DNA of 64,000 nucleotides from Marinomonas piezotolerans (GCF_003362755.1 NZ_QKRA01000004.1:1-64000), one strand, 5' to 3'; shown: positions 1 to 9,827, counted from the first letter of the stretch. Notes: a model not told the origin generated them from the letters alone. A program made the numbers and translations.

Positions 1-10
1 GGGTATAAAA

Positions 11-120
11 ATATCAAACTTTAATGTCAAGGGGAGTGGGTAAGGTAGAGTTAAAAAATATCAAACTTTACTTTACTCAGGCCATCTAAAGCGTCATTTT
101 CATATCAAACTATAATGTCG
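11..120. repeat. three short direct repeats at the window edge
   Basis: The 13-base core ATATCAAACTTTA occurs at 11 and at 58, and a one-mismatch copy (ATATCAAACTATA) at 102. The first and third copies continue into AATGTC. The spacing is about 45 bases. They lie downstream of the leftward nuclease gene. The function is unknown; they could be protein-binding sites or a decayed repeat array. Confidence 0.55.
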
Positions 121-191
121 CTGTACACTCCTGTGGGTCGGGTTTCAGCTCGACAAATTTCTTGTCGCAATTCATTTTGAAATTACCATAT

Positions 192-1655
192 TTAACCAAT
201 TACCACGTCACTCTCTGGTACCGCTTCCTGCAATACCCTCTGCAACATCTTTTTGGCTTTATCATCCCCATGCACTAACTTAACTTGCTTAGGCCTTTTC
301 TCCATCCCTGTTATAAACGACACCAAATCGCGTTGCCCCGCATGAGCTGAATACCCGCCAATCTGCCAAACTTTGGCATTGATTTCATATCGCTCGCCAT
401 CGAGTGTTACATAACCATTGGGCCGTTCGTGATAGGTTAAAATCTCACTTCCAGGTGTACCCTGAGCCTGATAGCCGACAAACACCACATCATTACGATG
501 ATCCCCCAATAACGCTTTGAGATAATTTACAATCCGCCCGCCTGCACACATGCCCGACGCCGCAATGACGATCGCAGGGCGTGACTGCTTTGCTAAATAC
601 GCCACTGTTTGAATATGTTCCTCATGGCTGTTAATCGTCGTTAATTGCTCAAAACTCAACGGATGCCTGTCGCTTTTCAGCACTGTTGTTGCTTCCTTAT
701 CCCAATACGGCTTTAACTCGCGATAGACGGTCGTAAACTTACTCGCCAACGGCGAATCAACGACAATATCTAAATCCGACCAATGTACTGCTCGACCACG
801 ACTGGTATGGCTAATTGTCTTATCTTGACGAGAAGGGGGCTTCTGGGCGTGAATAATCGACTCAATCTCATACAACAACTCCTGAGTCCTTCCAATTGAA
901 AATGCTGGAACCAGTACCACGCCACCATCCGCCAACGCCCGTTCCATAGAGGCTTGCAAACGCTCACGACGGTGCGCCCGATCTTCATGGTTGCGATCAC
1001 CATACGTACTCTCCAACACCAACTGATCTGCTCTTACTGGCGGTAATGGTGCTGTCAGCAACGGCGCGTAAGGCGCTCCCAAATCACCCGAAAACACCAC
1101 AACCCAACGCTGATCTGTCGATCGGAATTCATTCCGACAATCACCTGCGTCCTCTACCCGGTACGTCACATATGCGGACCCCAAAATATGCCCCGCTGGG
1201 CTCAACATCACTTGCAACCTTTGTCTCGACTCAACCAACTCAACCTTATGCCAATCACCATACTCAAGCAGCACAATCTGCTGTACCAACCGTGCCAAAC
1301 ACGCATCAATAATGCTGCGATTCCGCGTCACCCCAACTTTCAACGCATCTTCAATCACCAACGGCAACAACTTCGCACTCGGCACACTGCAAAAAATCGG
1401 TCCATCAAACCCTGCCGCCAGCAGATACGGCAACCGTCCAACATGATCAATATGCACATGGGTAATCACCAATGCCCGCACTGTCGACACATCAAACTCA
1501 ATGGCCAATTTTGCTGCTCCAGCTCCCGATCCTGATGTTTCAGCTCCCTGAAACATCCCAATATCGATTAACACACTGTTTTGTGCATCGAGGATCAACT
1601 CATGGCACGACCCCGTAACGCCATTCACCGCTCCATGGTGTTTAATTTCATACAT
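192..1655 (-). CDS. MBL-fold beta-CASP RNA-processing nuclease (rjg-like)
   Basis: A 487-residue metallo-beta-lactamase-fold protein of the CPSF/RNase J-like 'mRNA 3'-end processing' group. The zinc motif HVHIDH is at residues 66-71, further metal ligands are in PAGHILGS (about 152-159) and FSGDLG (about 188-193), the beta-CASP segment carries PAFSIGRTQE and SGMCAGGR, and the C-terminal RMMBL part carries GYSAHAGQ. It probably acts as a cytoplasmic metal-dependent RNase. In Vibrio cholerae a homologous gene, rjg, marks the right junction of the O-antigen region. Here it sits at the left border, pointing away from the polysaccharide operon, so it looks like a conserved flank rather than a pathway gene. 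The start at 1655 gives the complete MYEIKHHGAVNGVTGS N-terminus typical of the family. Confidence 0.88.
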   Translation of the reverse strand: MYEIKHHGAVNGVTGSCHELILDAQNSVLIDIGMFQGAETSGSGAGAAKLAIEFDVSTVRALVITHVHIDHVGRLPYLLAAGFDGPIFCSVPSAKLLPLVIEDALKVGVTRNRSIIDACLARLVQQIVLLEYGDWHKVELVESRQRLQVMLSPAGHILGSAYVTYRVEDAGDCRNEFRSTDQRWVVVFSGDLGAPYAPLLTAPLPPVRADQLVLESTYGDRNHEDRAHRRERLQASMERALADGGVVLVPAFSIGRTQELLYEIESIIHAQKPPSRQDKTISHTSRGRAVHWSDLDIVVDSPLASKFTTVYRELKPYWDKEATTVLKSDRHPLSFEQLTTINSHEEHIQTVAYLAKQSRPAIVIAASGMCAGGRIVNYLKALLGDHRNDVVFVGYQAQGTPGSEILTYHERPNGYVTLDGERYEINAKVWQIGGYSAHAGQRDLVSFITGMEKRPKQVKLVHGDDKAKKMLQRVLQEAVPESDVVIG

Positions 1656-2038
1656 CCTTATTACTCCTCTTCGTTTGTAAGTTGGGATTATTCCGAAACC
1701 CCCTAAACTGACGGCGCCTGCCTACCATTTATACAACGCTAACATCCACAAATGGGAATATTTACCATTTGTTGACTCAAATTATGACCACTTTTCTTCC
1801 ATATTGTGTTTACACAAACTAACGCTCTGCATTATCATTGTTCATCTCTTGAACGCATGCCCTCGGCAAGGATCTAGCACGTGGCTATTTCAACAGCACC
1901 TCGACTCCCACACATCGAGTTTTCATCTCATGATGTTTGCTTGCCTGCGTCTTACATCTCTCTGTCACAAACACACTGTATATTGTTAGGATTTTTCGCT
2001 GTTGCTGCAGCTTACACAACACCTTACGGCAACGCACA
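1656..2038. promoter_or_regulatory. divergent intergenic region before the polysaccharide operon
   Basis: These 383 bases separate the leftward nuclease from the rightward regulator and must hold the promoters for both. I see no convincing sigma-70 pair and no ops/JUMPstart element (GGCGGTAGCGT-like). A 61-codon open frame at 1804-1989 has no recognisable product and is probably chance. Confidence 0.4.
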
Positions 2039-2401
2039 ATGCTGACAGAAGAGTACCGCTACAAAATTCTAAAAGAGCTAGAAGCAGATCCACACGTGAG
2101 TCAGCGTGAGCTTGCGAGGCGCCTTGGTATAAGCCTCGGTAAAGCTAATTTTTGTCTCAAAGCCCTGATCGAAAAAGGTCTTGTCAAAGCTGAAAATTTC
2201 AAGAATAACGCAGATAAAAGCGGGTATTGGTATTTGTTGACCTTAAAGGGCATCGAAGAAAAGGCCGCCCTAACGAAGCGGTTTTTAGAGAGAAAGATAC
2301 AAGAACACGAAGAGCTTACTGCGGAGATAGAAATGCTCAGGAAGGAAGTGCAACAAACAAATCATCAAAATATGACTCAGCGGAACGATCAAAGTATATG
2401 A
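2039..2401 (+). CDS. EPS-associated MarR-family winged-helix regulator
   Basis: A small 120-residue DNA-binding protein. A winged helix-turn-helix occupies about residues 5-70: the helix pair VSQRELARRLGISLGKANF is followed by LIEKGLVKAENF and the wing. A charged coiled-coil tail (about 75-110, rich in E/K/L) probably mediates dimerisation. It resembles the MarR family regulators that stand first in exopolysaccharide/O-antigen operons. The ATG at 2039 is preferred because upstream codons in the same frame encode a Cys-rich nonsense peptide. The stop overlaps the next ATG (ATGA at 2398), so it is co-translated with the sugar genes and may autoregulate the operon (inference). Confidence 0.85.
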   Translation: MLTEEYRYKILKELEADPHVSQRELARRLGISLGKANFCLKALIEKGLVKAENFKNNADKSGYWYLLTLKGIEEKAALTKRFLERKIQEHEELTAEIEMLRKEVQQTNHQNMTQRNDQSI

Positions 2402-3399
2402 AATATTTAGTGACTGGCTCAGCCGGATTTATTGGTATGCACGTCTGTGAACGTTTGTTAAATGCAGGGCATGAAGTGGTCGGGCTGGATAGCCTTAATG
2501 CTTATTACTTACCCGCGTTAAAACAGCATCGCCTTGAGAAACTGCTACCACATGAAAGTTTTAGGTTTGTAAAAATGGATTTATCTGATCGTGACGGTAT
2601 GGCGACTCTATTTAAAGAAGAGCAATTTCAGCGAGTGATCCATTTGGCTGCTCAAGCAGGCGTGCGTTACTCGTTAGAGGCGCCATTCGAATATGTGGAC
2701 AGCAATTTAGTCGGGATGATAACGATTCTTGAAGGCTGCCGTCACAACAAAGTAGAGCATTTGGTATACGCCTCGTCCAGTTCTGTGTACGGTATGAACA
2801 CCAAGATCCCATTTAGCGAATCTGATACGGTAGATCACCCGGTGTCACTGTATGCTGCGACCAAGAAATCTAATGAGCTGATGGCACATTCGTATTCTCA
2901 TTTATACGATATCCCTACAACAGGGCTACGTTTCTTTACTGTGTATGGCCCGGGTGGCCGCCCTGACATGGCACCTTGGTTATTTACTGAAGCAATTCTT
3001 AACGACAAGCCCATCAAGGTATTTAACCATGGCAAAATGATGCGTGATTTCACCTACATTGATGACATTGTCGAAGGAGTTGTTCGCATTCAAGATGTCC
3101 TGCCGCAAGCGCAACAGAGCCAAGGCACTACTGCGCCTTACTCGATTTACAATATTGGCAATAATCAACCCATTCAACTGTCCGAGTTTATCGAAGCGAT
3201 TGAAACTGCTTGTGGTAAGTCAGCCAAGAAAATCTACATGGATATGCAGCCAGGAGATGTGCCAAAAACCTACGCAGATACAGCCCAACTAGAGGCTGCC
3301 GTAGGATACAAACCCGCCACGACGATACAAGAAGGTATGGTGAAGTTTGTAGAATGGTATAAGATTTTTCAGGCAAAGCTTAAGGAATCGGGTAAATGA
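2398..3399 (+). CDS. UDP-glucuronate 4-epimerase-type NAD-dependent epimerase
   Basis: A 333-residue extended SDR. The Rossmann motif GSAGFIG is at residues 7-13, the catalytic Ser/Tyr/Lys region is ASSSSVYG (125-132), and YAATK has Tyr152 and Lys156. The sequence [20 protein letters not shown] and the segment [19 protein letters not shown] are characteristic of UDP-glucuronate 4-epimerases, which convert UDP-GlcA to UDP-GalA. The next gene is UDP-glucose dehydrogenase, which makes UDP-GlcA, so the pair forms a two-step supply of UDP-GalA. The start overlaps the regulator stop and the stop overlaps the next start (ATGA), showing tight operon coupling. The C-6 identity of the substrate is inferred from this neighbour. 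Confidence 0.87.
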   Translation: MKYLVTGSAGFIGMHVCERLLNAGHEVVGLDSLNAYYLPALKQHRLEKLLPHESFRFVKMDLSDRDGMATLFKEEQFQRVIHLAAQAGVRYSLEAPFEYVDSNLVGMITILEGCRHNKVEHLVYASSSSVYGMNTKIPFSESDTVDHPVSLYAATKKSNELMAHSYSHLYDIPTTGLRFFTVYGPGGRPDMAPWLFTEAILNDKPIKVFNHGKMMRDFTYIDDIVEGVVRIQDVLPQAQQSQGTTAPYSIYNIGNNQPIQLSEFIEAIETACGKSAKKIYMDMQPGDVPKTYADTAQLEAAVGYKPATTIQEGMVKFVEWYKIFQAKLKESGK

Positions 3400-4577
3400 G
3401 CCAACAACAACTTAAAATAGCCATTGCTGGTACAGGCTATGTCGGTCTTTCTAATGCCATGCTGCTAGCACAGCACAATGATGTAGTCGCGGTCGATATC
3501 GTGCCAGAAAAAGTCGAATTGCTGAATAACAAACAGTCACCGATAGCTGATGCTGAAATTGAAGATTTTCTAGCGAATAAAGCGCTTAACTTCACTGCCA
3601 CTTTAGATAAGCAGCAAGCCTACCGAGGTGCAGACTTTGTCATCATCGCTACGCCAACGGACTATGATACTGAAACCAACTACTTTAACACAAAAAGTGT
3701 AGAAGCAGTGATTCAAGACGTTAATATGATCAACCCAGATGCCGTGATGGTGATTAAATCGACGGTTCCAGTGGGCTATACCAAGAGCGTTAAAGAGAAG
3801 TTTAACTGCGATAATATCATCTTCTCTCCGGAGTTTTTGCGTGAAGGAAAAGCTCTCTACGATAATTTATATCCTTCCCGTATTATAGTCGGTGAGCGCA
3901 CTGAGCGCGCCCAACAGTTTGCTGATTTGCTTAAGCAGGGTGCAGTCAAACAAAATATTGAAGTGCTATTGATTGACAGCACCGAAGCTGAAGCGGTGAA
4001 GCTGTTCTCAAATACTTATCTAGCGTTACGAGTGGCTTACTTTAATGAACTCGATACCTACTGTGAGTCGCATGGTTTAGATACTAAGCAAATCATTGAT
4101 GGTGTCTCTCTGGATCCACGCATTGGCAACCATTACAACAATCCCAGTTTTGGTTACGGCGGCTACTGCTTACCAAAAGATACTAAGCAGTTACTGGCCA
4201 ATTACCGAGATGTACCGAATAACTTGATCAGAGCGATTGTTGACTCTAACTCAACGCGCAAGGATTTTATTGCCGACTCAGTCATCAAGCGTACTCCTAA
4301 AGTCGTCGGTATTTATCGTTTAGTAATGAAAACGGGTAGTGATAACTTTCGTGCCTCGGCCATCCAAGGCATTATGAAGCGTATCAAAGCCAAAGGAATT
4401 GAAGTTGTGATCTATGAGCCAGTGCTAGAGCAAGCCGAGTTTTTCCACTCCCGCGTGGTTAAAGACCTAGCAGAATTTAAACAGATCGCAGATGTAATCG
4501 TCGCAAACCGCTTAGCAGAAGAGCTTGGCGATGTGAGCGGAAAGGTCTACACACGTGATTTATTTGGGAATGATTAG
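3396..4577 (+). CDS. ugd: UDP-glucose 6-dehydrogenase
   Basis: A 393-residue nucleotide-sugar dehydrogenase that oxidises UDP-glucose to UDP-glucuronate using two NAD+. The N-terminal NAD site is [10 protein letters not shown] (11-20). The central segment has [10 protein letters not shown] (121-130) and [20 protein letters not shown] (144-163). The catalytic cysteine is Cys258 in [15 protein letters not shown]. The length matches the short (about 388-residue) enzymes found in O-antigen and capsule clusters. It overlaps the preceding epimerase by 4 bases and is followed 9 bases later by legB. Confidence 0.95.
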   Translation: MSQQQLKIAIAGTGYVGLSNAMLLAQHNDVVAVDIVPEKVELLNNKQSPIADAEIEDFLANKALNFTATLDKQQAYRGADFVIIATPTDYDTETNYFNTKSVEAVIQDVNMINPDAVMVIKSTVPVGYTKSVKEKFNCDNIIFSPEFLREGKALYDNLYPSRIIVGERTERAQQFADLLKQGAVKQNIEVLLIDSTEAEAVKLFSNTYLALRVAYFNELDTYCESHGLDTKQIIDGVSLDPRIGNHYNNPSFGYGGYCLPKDTKQLLANYRDVPNNLIRAIVDSNSTRKDFIADSVIKRTPKVVGIYRLVMKTGSDNFRASAIQGIMKRIKAKGIEVVIYEPVLEQAEFFHSRVVKDLAEFKQIADVIVANRLAEELGDVSGKVYTRDLFGND

Positions 4578-4586
4578 AGAGATATT

Positions 4587-5777
4587 ATGAGTGATATTTT
4601 AAGCTTAATCGGCAGAGATAGAGCTCTGTTTAGTGCTGATATCAGCGAAAATGAAGGGAAACTATCGCAGATCGTCTCAGCGTCTAAATTTCTAGTTTTA
4701 GGTGGTGCAGGCTCAATCGGTCAAGCTGTCACAAAAGAAATTTTCAAACGTAACCCTAAGAAGTTGCATGTTGTTGACATTAGTGAGAACAACATGGTGG
4801 AGCTGGTGCGTGATATTCGCAGTTCGTTTGGCTACATTGAAGGTGACTTTCAAACATTCGCGCTGGACATCGGCTCAATAGAATACGATGCTTTTATAGC
4901 AGCAGATGGTGGCTATGACTACGTACTGAACCTATCAGCGCTGAAACACGTCCGTAGTGAAAAAGACCCTTTTACATTAATGCGTATGATTGATGTAAAT
5001 GTCTTTAACACCGAAAAGACCATCCAGCAGGCGATTGATGTTGGTGCTAAAAAGTATTTCTGTGTCTCAACGGACAAAGCTGCGAATCCAGTAAATATGA
5101 TGGGCGCATCAAAACGCATCATGGAGATGTTTTTAATGCGCAAAAGTGAGTTTGTCGACATATCTACCGCGCGCTTTGCTAACGTTGCTTTTTCTGATGG
5201 TTCACTGCTACATGGATTTAACCAGCGTATCCAAAAGCGTCAGCCAATCGTTGCTCCGAATGATATCAAACGCTATTTTGTGACACCGCAAGAGTCAGGT
5301 GAGTTGTGTCTTATGTCTTGTATCTTTGGTGAAAATCGTGACATTTTTTTCCCTAAATTAAGTGAAGCCCTGCACCTAATCTCCTTTTCAGATATTGCCG
5401 TTAATTACCTCAAGCAGCGCGGTTATCAACCGTATTTATGTTCGTCAGAGGATGAAGCTCGTGAGTTAGTTCATACTCTTCCTGAAAAAGGTCAGTGGCC
5501 GTGCCTGTTTACTGGCAGCGATACAACTGGGGAGAAGGATTTCGAAGAGTTCTTTACCGAAAACGAGGTTCTTGATATGTCTCGTTTTGAAAATCTTGGC
5601 GTTATTAAAAATACACCTGAGTATGATCAAGCGTTACTTTCTTTGTTTGAAAGTAGCATTTTAGAGATGAAAGCGGCTCGTAGTTGGTCAAAGGAGCAAC
5701 TCGTCGAGCTATTTTTTAAGATGATTCCTGGTTTTGGACACAAAGAAACTGGCAAATATCTTGATGGTAAAATGTAG
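4587..5777 (+). CDS. legB: nucleotide-sugar 4,6-dehydratase (LegB type)
   Basis: A 396-residue CapD/FlaA1-type SDR. The Rossmann motif GGAGSIGQ begins near residue 39, and the active-site region is STDKAANPVNMMGASKR near 172-188, with Met in place of the usual Tyr of YxxxK, as also seen in WbpM-type enzymes. In legionaminic-acid synthesis LegB dehydrates the nucleotide-linked GlcNAc to the 4-keto-6-deoxy sugar that LegC then aminates. It opens a contiguous set legB-legC-legG-legI-legH-ptmE-ptmF-legF-ptmA. A roughly 130-residue C-terminal extension beyond the SDR core is typical of this subgroup. The substrate (GDP- rather than UDP-GlcNAc) is inferred from the downstream ptm genes. Confidence 0.85.
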   Translation: MSDILSLIGRDRALFSADISENEGKLSQIVSASKFLVLGGAGSIGQAVTKEIFKRNPKKLHVVDISENNMVELVRDIRSSFGYIEGDFQTFALDIGSIEYDAFIAADGGYDYVLNLSALKHVRSEKDPFTLMRMIDVNVFNTEKTIQQAIDVGAKKYFCVSTDKAANPVNMMGASKRIMEMFLMRKSEFVDISTARFANVAFSDGSLLHGFNQRIQKRQPIVAPNDIKRYFVTPQESGELCLMSCIFGENRDIFFPKLSEALHLISFSDIAVNYLKQRGYQPYLCSSEDEARELVHTLPEKGQWPCLFTGSDTTGEKDFEEFFTENEVLDMSRFENLGVIKNTPEYDQALLSLFESSILEMKAARSWSKEQLVELFFKMIPGFGHKETGKYLDGKM

Positions 5778-5789
5778 GTAGTCTGACTT

Positions 5790-6938
5790 ATGAAATCCCC
5801 TTCGATCGTTAAGTTTATTAGAGATACTTATCAAACGAACGAGTTTATACCTCTGCACGTACCTACATTTCAAGGCAATGAGAAATCCTATGTAATGGAA
5901 ACACTGGATACTACCTTTGTTTCAAGTGTAGGCAAATTTGTAGATGACTTCGAGCATAAAATCGAAGCCTACACAGGTACAGCGAAAGCGGTTGCGACGG
6001 TCAATGGTACGGCAGCGCTACACACGGCATTATATATGGCTGGAGTACGACAAGGTGACTTGGTTATTACTCAGGCACTAACGTTTGTTGCTACATGTAA
6101 CGCGTTGTACCACATGGGCGCTGAGCCTGTTTTTGTGGATGTGTCCCCCGTAAGTTTAGGTCTGTGCCCAAAAGCCGTAGAGGCATTTTTGAGTGATCAA
6201 GCAGAAGTGACAGAGACCGGCTGTATACATAAACCTACCGGTAAGCGAATCCAAGCTGTGGTGCCGATGCATACTTTTGGTCATCCGATAGAGTTAGATG
6301 AGCTATTAGCCATTTGTCAGAAATGGAGCATTGCACTGGTTGAAGACGCGGCTGAGAGCTTGGGTTCGTTTTATAAAGACAAGCATACAGGTACGATCGG
6401 TGATTTTGGTGCTTTGAGTTTTAATGGGAACAAAATCATTACCACTGGAGGCGGTGGTATGGTGTTGTGTCAGTTGTCTGATAAAGGGGGGCGTGCCAAG
6501 CACGTGACAACTACGGCCAAGGTTCCTCATGCTTATGAGTTTTTTCATGATGAGCCAGGTTTTAACTATCGTATGCCAAATATTAACGCTGCTCTCGGGT
6601 GTGCTCAGATGGAAGTTCTAGACAACTATCTTCAACAAAAGAGGTGTTTAGCAGAGCACTATCGTCGCTTTTTTTCAGGCTCTGAGTATCAGTTTTTCAG
6701 TGAGCCAAATTATGCGCAATCGAACTACTGGCTTAATGCAGTTATCTGCCCAGATCAAGAAAGTCGTGAGAGATTATTAAAAGAAACCAATGCTGCCGGT
6801 GTGATGACACGCCCTATTTGGAAACTGATGCACCGCTTGCCTATGTTTGAGAATGCGATTCGAGCAGATCTTAGCTTTTCAGAGTTTATTGAAGAGCATC
6901 TAGTGAACTTGCCAAGCTCGCCAGTTGAGGTTAAGTGA
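5790..6938 (+). CDS. legC: LegC family PLP-dependent aminotransferase
   Basis: A 382-residue DegT/DnrJ/EryC1 sugar aminotransferase that places the 4-amino group on the 4-keto-6-deoxy nucleotide sugar. The cofactor-binding Asp186 is in VEDAAESLG and the Schiff-base Lys215 in SFNGNKIITTGGGG. The N-terminal motif FIPLHVPTFQGNEKSYV is characteristic of the LegC branch. It lies 12 bases after legB and its product is the expected substrate of the LegH/NeuD-like acetyltransferase at 9163. Confidence 0.92.
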   Translation: MKSPSIVKFIRDTYQTNEFIPLHVPTFQGNEKSYVMETLDTTFVSSVGKFVDDFEHKIEAYTGTAKAVATVNGTAALHTALYMAGVRQGDLVITQALTFVATCNALYHMGAEPVFVDVSPVSLGLCPKAVEAFLSDQAEVTETGCIHKPTGKRIQAVVPMHTFGHPIELDELLAICQKWSIALVEDAAESLGSFYKDKHTGTIGDFGALSFNGNKIITTGGGGMVLCQLSDKGGRAKHVTTTAKVPHAYEFFHDEPGFNYRMPNINAALGCAQMEVLDNYLQQKRCLAEHYRRFFSGSEYQFFSEPNYAQSNYWLNAVICPDQESRERLLKETNAAGVMTRPIWKLMHRLPMFENAIRADLSFSEFIEEHLVNLPSSPVEVK

Positions 6939-6939
6939 T

Positions 6940-8091
6940 ATGAGAAAAATTGCCGTGTTTACTGGAACCAGAGCCGAGTATGGTTTGCTGTATTGGTTGT
7001 TGAAAGATATTCAGGCTGATCCAAGTCTAATATTGCAGCTACTTGTGTCAGGGACGCATCTTTCCCCAGAATTCGGTGAGACCTACAAACAGATAGAAGA
7101 TGATGGCTTTGTAATAGACGAGAAAGTTGAAATGCTCTTGTCATCAGATTCAGCGGTCGGCACCGCTAAAAGTATAGGGCTTGGAGTAATCGGCTTTACT
7201 GATGCGCTTGCTCGTTTAACGCCGGATGTTTTGGTGATTTTGGGGGATCGTTTTGAGGCGCTTGCCGTTGCTCAAACTGCCATGATTCTGCGCATTCCTG
7301 TTGTTCACTTGCATGGGGGAGAGATCACCGAAGGCGCTTATGATGATGCAATTCGTCATGCGATAACCAAGCTAAGTTATTTGCATTGTACGTCGACTGA
7401 AGAGTATCGTGATCGCGTTATTCAGCTTGGTGAATCACCGGATAGAGTTAAGAATGTCGGTGCTGTTGGTCTGGATCATTTGTCTCGCGCCTCGTTTATG
7501 AGTATAACTGAGTTGAGTGACTCTTTAAATTTTCCTCTTAGCCCTTCTTATTTTGTAGTCACCTATCATCCAGTTACATTAGGTGAGGAGCCTCCAGAAC
7601 AAAGTTTCCAAGCTATGCTGGATGCACTAGATGCCTTTCCAGACTATCAAGTGATTTTGACTTATCCGAATGCAGATGATGGAGGGCGTCGAATTATCCC
7701 ACTGCTGGAAGCTTATGCTGCTCTTCGATCTAAGCGTATACTGGCTATTCCTTCTCTTGGGCAAGTCCGTTACCTCAGTGCTGTAAAACATGCCTCTGCG
7801 GTGATAGGTAACTCATCAAGCGGTATTATTGAAGTGCCTTCTTTTGACGTGCCAACCGTGAATATAGGTATGCGTCAAAAAGGTCGTCTCTCTGCTCGAA
7901 GCGTTATTGATGCAGAGCCTAGGGTAGAAAGTATCGCTTCAGCCATAGAGTGTGCTGTCTCTAGGGCATACAAGGAGAAGGATGAGATTATTCTTAATCC
8001 ATATGGTTCTGGTGACGCAAGTGGTCAGATAATAGATATGATTAAAAATATGATATTCGCCCCATACAAACAGTTTTTCGATGTTAGGTAG
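6940..8091 (+). CDS. legG: hydrolysing NDP-GlcNAc-type 2-epimerase (LegG/NeuC)
   Basis: A 383-residue GT-B-fold enzyme that hydrolyses the nucleotide and inverts C-2, releasing a free 2,4-diacetamido-2,4,6-trideoxymannose in the legionaminic pathway. Family signatures are FTGTRAEYGLL near the N-terminus, ILGDRFEALAVA, LHGGEITEGAYDDAIRHA and the C-terminal nucleotide-binding GNSSSGIIEVPSF. The ATG at 6940 is used rather than an upstream in-frame codon because MRKIAVFTGTRAEYG is the family's usual start. It follows legC by one base and precedes legI by 5. Confidence 0.92.
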   Translation: MRKIAVFTGTRAEYGLLYWLLKDIQADPSLILQLLVSGTHLSPEFGETYKQIEDDGFVIDEKVEMLLSSDSAVGTAKSIGLGVIGFTDALARLTPDVLVILGDRFEALAVAQTAMILRIPVVHLHGGEITEGAYDDAIRHAITKLSYLHCTSTEEYRDRVIQLGESPDRVKNVGAVGLDHLSRASFMSITELSDSLNFPLSPSYFVVTYHPVTLGEEPPEQSFQAMLDALDAFPDYQVILTYPNADDGGRRIIPLLEAYAALRSKRILAIPSLGQVRYLSAVKHASAVIGNSSSGIIEVPSFDVPTVNIGMRQKGRLSARSVIDAEPRVESIASAIECAVSRAYKEKDEIILNPYGSGDASGQIIDMIKNMIFAPYKQFFDVR

Positions 8092-8096
8092 TAGTT

Positions 8097-9170
8097 ATGA
8101 CAGTAGTAATTGCTGAGGCTGGAGTTAATCATAACGGCGATGAAAAGCTTGCATTTGCCTTGATTGACGCAGCTAAAGAGGCTGGAGCTGATATCGTAAA
8201 GTTTCAGACATTTAAAGCCAAAAACTTAGTAACAGAAGATGCAAAACAAGCAGAATATCAAATAGCTAATACCAAGAGAGAAGAGTCGCAGTTTGCAATG
8301 CTTAGTCGGCTAGAGCTGCCTTATAAAGCTCATCATGAGCTGGTGAATTATTGTAACTCTCAAGGAATTGAATTTTTGTCGACAGCTTTCGATCTTGAAA
8401 GCCTTGATTTCTTAGTAAACGACTTGGCTCTCAAGCGATTAAAGCTACCATCGGGAGAGCTAACTAATGCGCCTTTAGTCTTGGCTCATGCCCGCACTGG
8501 TTGCGATTTGATCGTTTCAACCGGCATGGCTTCATTGTCAGAGATTGAGGCTGCTCTGGGCATAATAGCATTTGGTTATACTGCGAATGGATCAACACGC
8601 CCTTCTTTGCAAGCTTTCCAAGAAGCCTATGTTTCTGACATAGGACAAAAGGTCCTGAAAGAAAAAGTGACGATTCTTCACTGTACTACTGAATACCCTG
8701 CGCCGATGAAAGAAATTAACCTCCGAGCTATGGATACCTTGGGACAGGCATTTGGCTTATTGGCAGGTTACTCGGATCATAGTGAAGGAATCACAATACC
8801 AGTAGCTGCTGTGGCTCGCGGTGCGGTATTGATTGAGAAACACTTTACGTTAGATAAAAATATGGAAGGACCTGACCATAAAGCATCGCTTGAGCCGCAG
8901 GAGTTAAAAGCAATGGTAGCCGCAATACGTCAGGTAGAACAAGCGCTAGGGTCTCGAGTTAAGAAGCCAACAGTATCTGAAGTGACTAATAAACTTGTCG
9001 CAAGAAAAAGCTTGGTGGCCGCCAAAGATATAACAATTGGCGAACTGATGACAGAAGCAAACTTAACGATCAAGCGCCCGGGATCAGGAGTGTCTCCTTA
9101 TCTATACTGGGACTATATCGGTACTGTGTCGAGCCAAAACTATAAGGCTGGAGACTTGATCCGTGAATAG
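8097..9170 (+). CDS. legI: N-acetylneuraminate/legionaminate synthase (LegI/NeuB)
   Basis: A 357-residue sialic-acid synthase family enzyme that condenses the 6-deoxy-mannosamine derivative with phosphoenolpyruvate to give legionaminic acid. The TIM-barrel N-terminal part has AEAGVNHNGD at the start, DIVKFQTFKA, KLPSGELTNAPL and LAGYSDHSEGI. A C-terminal SAF/antifreeze-like domain covers about residues 295-357. It is the only NeuB-type synthase in the window. Its last 8 bases overlap the next gene. Confidence 0.94.
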   Translation: MTVVIAEAGVNHNGDEKLAFALIDAAKEAGADIVKFQTFKAKNLVTEDAKQAEYQIANTKREESQFAMLSRLELPYKAHHELVNYCNSQGIEFLSTAFDLESLDFLVNDLALKRLKLPSGELTNAPLVLAHARTGCDLIVSTGMASLSEIEAALGIIAFGYTANGSTRPSLQAFQEAYVSDIGQKVLKEKVTILHCTTEYPAPMKEINLRAMDTLGQAFGLLAGYSDHSEGITIPVAAVARGAVLIEKHFTLDKNMEGPDHKASLEPQELKAMVAAIRQVEQALGSRVKKPTVSEVTNKLVARKSLVAAKDITIGELMTEANLTIKRPGSGVSPYLYWDYIGTVSSQNYKAGDLIRE

Positions 9171-9825
9171 GTCATGTAAACAACCGATTGTTTTGATCGG
9201 TGGTGGTGGCCACGCTGCGGTACTTGCCGAAATACTGCTCATGCAAAATAGAGAAATTGTTGCCGTTATAAGCCCAGAGGCAATTCATGAGCGGGCTATA
9301 TTTAAAGGAATGGTACATCTCAAAGAAGATAGTGATGTGTTCACATTTGATAAAGGCCAAGTAAAATTAGTTAACGGTATTGGTATGTTACCAAAGTGTA
9401 CATTGAGAAAAAAAGTGAATGAACGTTATCTACAATTGGGTTACCAATTCGAATCTGTGATTGCCGACAGTGCATATGTGTCACCGTCGGCTCTAATTGA
9501 AGAGGGAGTCCAGGTTCTTCCCATGGCTATCGTGCATACTGGTGCAATTATAGGGTCTCATAGTATTGTAAATACAGGTGCGCTTGTAGAACATGATTGT
9601 AAGGTAGGCTGCTATAACCATATCGCTCCTAAGGCTACGCTTTGTGGTCAAGTTGAAACAGAACAAGATGTTTATATAGGTGCAAGTTCTGTGTTGACTC
9701 AGAATATGAAGGTTGGGAATACATCAGTAATAGGGGCTGGCGCTATAGTTACAAAAACATTAAAGCCTTGTAGTATTTTTTATCCTGCTAAAGGTACTCT
9801 TAAGCAACAAGAGCATGGATTATAG
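9163..9825 (+). CDS. legH: NeuD/PglD-family sugar O/N-acetyltransferase (LegH candidate)
   Basis: A 220-residue protein with an N-terminal Rossmann-like segment (VLIGGGGHAAVLAEIL, residues 9-24) and a left-handed beta-helix of hexapeptide repeats from about residue 98 to the end. The segment NTGALVEHDCKVGCYNHIAP is typical of NeuD/PglD enzymes. In this pathway it would N-acetylate the 4-amino group created by LegC, using acetyl-CoA. The start codon is GTG at 9163, 9 bases after a GGAG, and it overlaps legI by 8 bases. A role as O-acetyltransferase acting on the finished sugar is the alternative. Confidence 0.82.
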   Translation: MNRSCKQPIVLIGGGGHAAVLAEILLMQNREIVAVISPEAIHERAIFKGMVHLKEDSDVFTFDKGQVKLVNGIGMLPKCTLRKKVNERYLQLGYQFESVIADSAYVSPSALIEEGVQVLPMAIVHTGAIIGSHSIVNTGALVEHDCKVGCYNHIAPKATLCGQVETEQDVYIGASSVLTQNMKVGNTSVIGAGAIVTKTLKPCSIFYPAKGTLKQQEHGL

Positions 9826-9827
9826 AG

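Noticed and set aside
151..167. CGACAA/TTGTCG hairpin as terminator of the nuclease gene
   Set aside because: Six-base stem without a U-run on the relevant strand; too weak.
1046..1535. open frames on the plus strand inside the nuclease gene
   Set aside because: They are opposite-strand shadows of the well-supported MBL-fold gene.
1804..1989. 61-codon open frame before the regulator
   Set aside because: No ribosome site, no recognisable domain, Cys/His-rich low-quality composition and it overlaps the divergent promoter region.
1656..2038. JUMPstart/ops element for RfaH control
   Set aside because: No GGCGGTAGCGT-like sequence found on either strand in the leader.
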